Below, piece after piece: positions 14,216 through 14,276 of a stretch of 14,276 nt of DNA. Each line of letters starts with the position of its first letter. The first letter of the stretch is position 1. The translations under genes were made by a program, and so were the position numbers. This stretch comes from Bacillota bacterium. Its GTDB lineage: Bacteria; Bacillota; Clostridia; Christensenellales; Aristaeellaceae. Location of the stretch: positions 1-14,276 of the forward strand of contig JAEYCB010000001.1 in assembly GCA_023404345.1 (NCBI GenBank). Reading direction: 5' to 3'. The notes beneath the pieces are model-generated. The model saw only the letters and a list, made by a program, of their open reading frames with translations, was not told the origin of the DNA and did not search any database.

Positions 14216-14276
14216 ATGAGTTTAAAAGGCAAAATACCGCCGGAGGTAAAGATTCAGGCTGTGGAGGACTACCTAG
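14216..14276 (+). CDS. Transposase OrfA-like protein, first 20 residues
   Basis: ATG at 14216 follows GGAGGGAG (14200-14207). The visible product, MSLKGKIPPEVKIQAVEDYL, looks like the start of the helix-turn-helix OrfA of IS3-family (IS150-like) transposases, which typically open with a basic segment and an EVKLQAVxDYL-like first helix. In this family a second reading frame normally supplies the DDE catalytic domain by frameshifting. The gene is cut by the window edge, so nothing more can be checked. Confidence 0.72.
   Translation, partial: MSLKGKIPPEVKIQAVEDYL

Larger units (their letters stand above)
14151..14276 (+). mobile_element. Insertion sequence, left end (IS3-like), running off the window
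   Basis: The end probably begins TGATATGCTCCCTTTAAAG at 14151, or a few bases later. IS3-family ends begin with TG, and ends carrying a CTTTAAAGTAGACA-type motif are familiar in Bacillota, though this is from memory. A transposase-like ORF starts 65 bases in. The element interrupts the beta-helix gene. The right end and any target duplication lie outside the window, so the exact boundary is an inference. Confidence 0.75.

Overview
The window looks like chromosome of an endospore-forming, Gram-positive anaerobe of the Clostridia, with fairly GC-rich genes. The lineage is inferred from four things: the sleB-ypeB spore-germination pair, a collagen-like surface protein of the exosporium BclA type, strong AGGAGG-type ribosome binding sites, and a 16S rRNA leader containing a CCTTGAAAAC box. 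No species call is possible from the sequence alone.

Layout. Positions 1-78 are the 5' end of a 16S rRNA gene on the minus strand, with a near-consensus promoter at 206-234. Divergent to it is a plus-strand housekeeping and metabolic block: ychF (468-1559), a sugar-transfer-type ATP-grasp protein (1578-2588), a sugar phosphate isomerase/epimerase-like TIM barrel (2817-3638), and a translationally coupled pair of a PII-like protein and a CPA2 cation:proton antiporter (3808-5363). These units are separated by clear Rho-independent terminators. A 226-bp hairpin-rich element with 16-bp perfect terminal inverted repeats (5448-5673) closes the block.

From 5690 to 8500 on the minus strand lies an ABCG-like exporter locus: a small membrane ORF, an ATPase with an N-terminal membrane region, and a permease whose large loop holds seven tandem copies of a ~27-residue repeat. 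It carries two possible lesions: an in-frame TAG 26 codons after the permease's well-supported start, and a TAATG junction that divides one membrane domain between two frames. Divergent from it, a secreted leucine-rich-repeat-like protein (8898-9778) is split by a one-base frameshift.

The minus-strand sporulation region follows: the collagen-like gene (9794-10783), ypeB (11168-12505) and sleB (12519-13199). A terminator-shaped hairpin immediately precedes the sleB start and contains its Shine-Dalgarno sequence. A beta-helix surface protein (13281 to about 14150) has lost its 5' end to an insertion sequence whose terminus and first transposase codons (about 14151-14276) end the window.

How the parts work together: YchF and rRNA are translation functions. 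The PII-like/antiporter pair is probably a ligand-regulated ion-transport module. SleB and YpeB degrade spore cortex at germination, and the collagen-like protein probably coats the spore. The strongest novelty candidates are the repeat-bearing ABC permease with its internal amber codon, the sleB leader hairpin, the multi-hairpin terminal-inverted-repeat element, and a hairpin at the IS end that could hide the transposase ribosome binding site.
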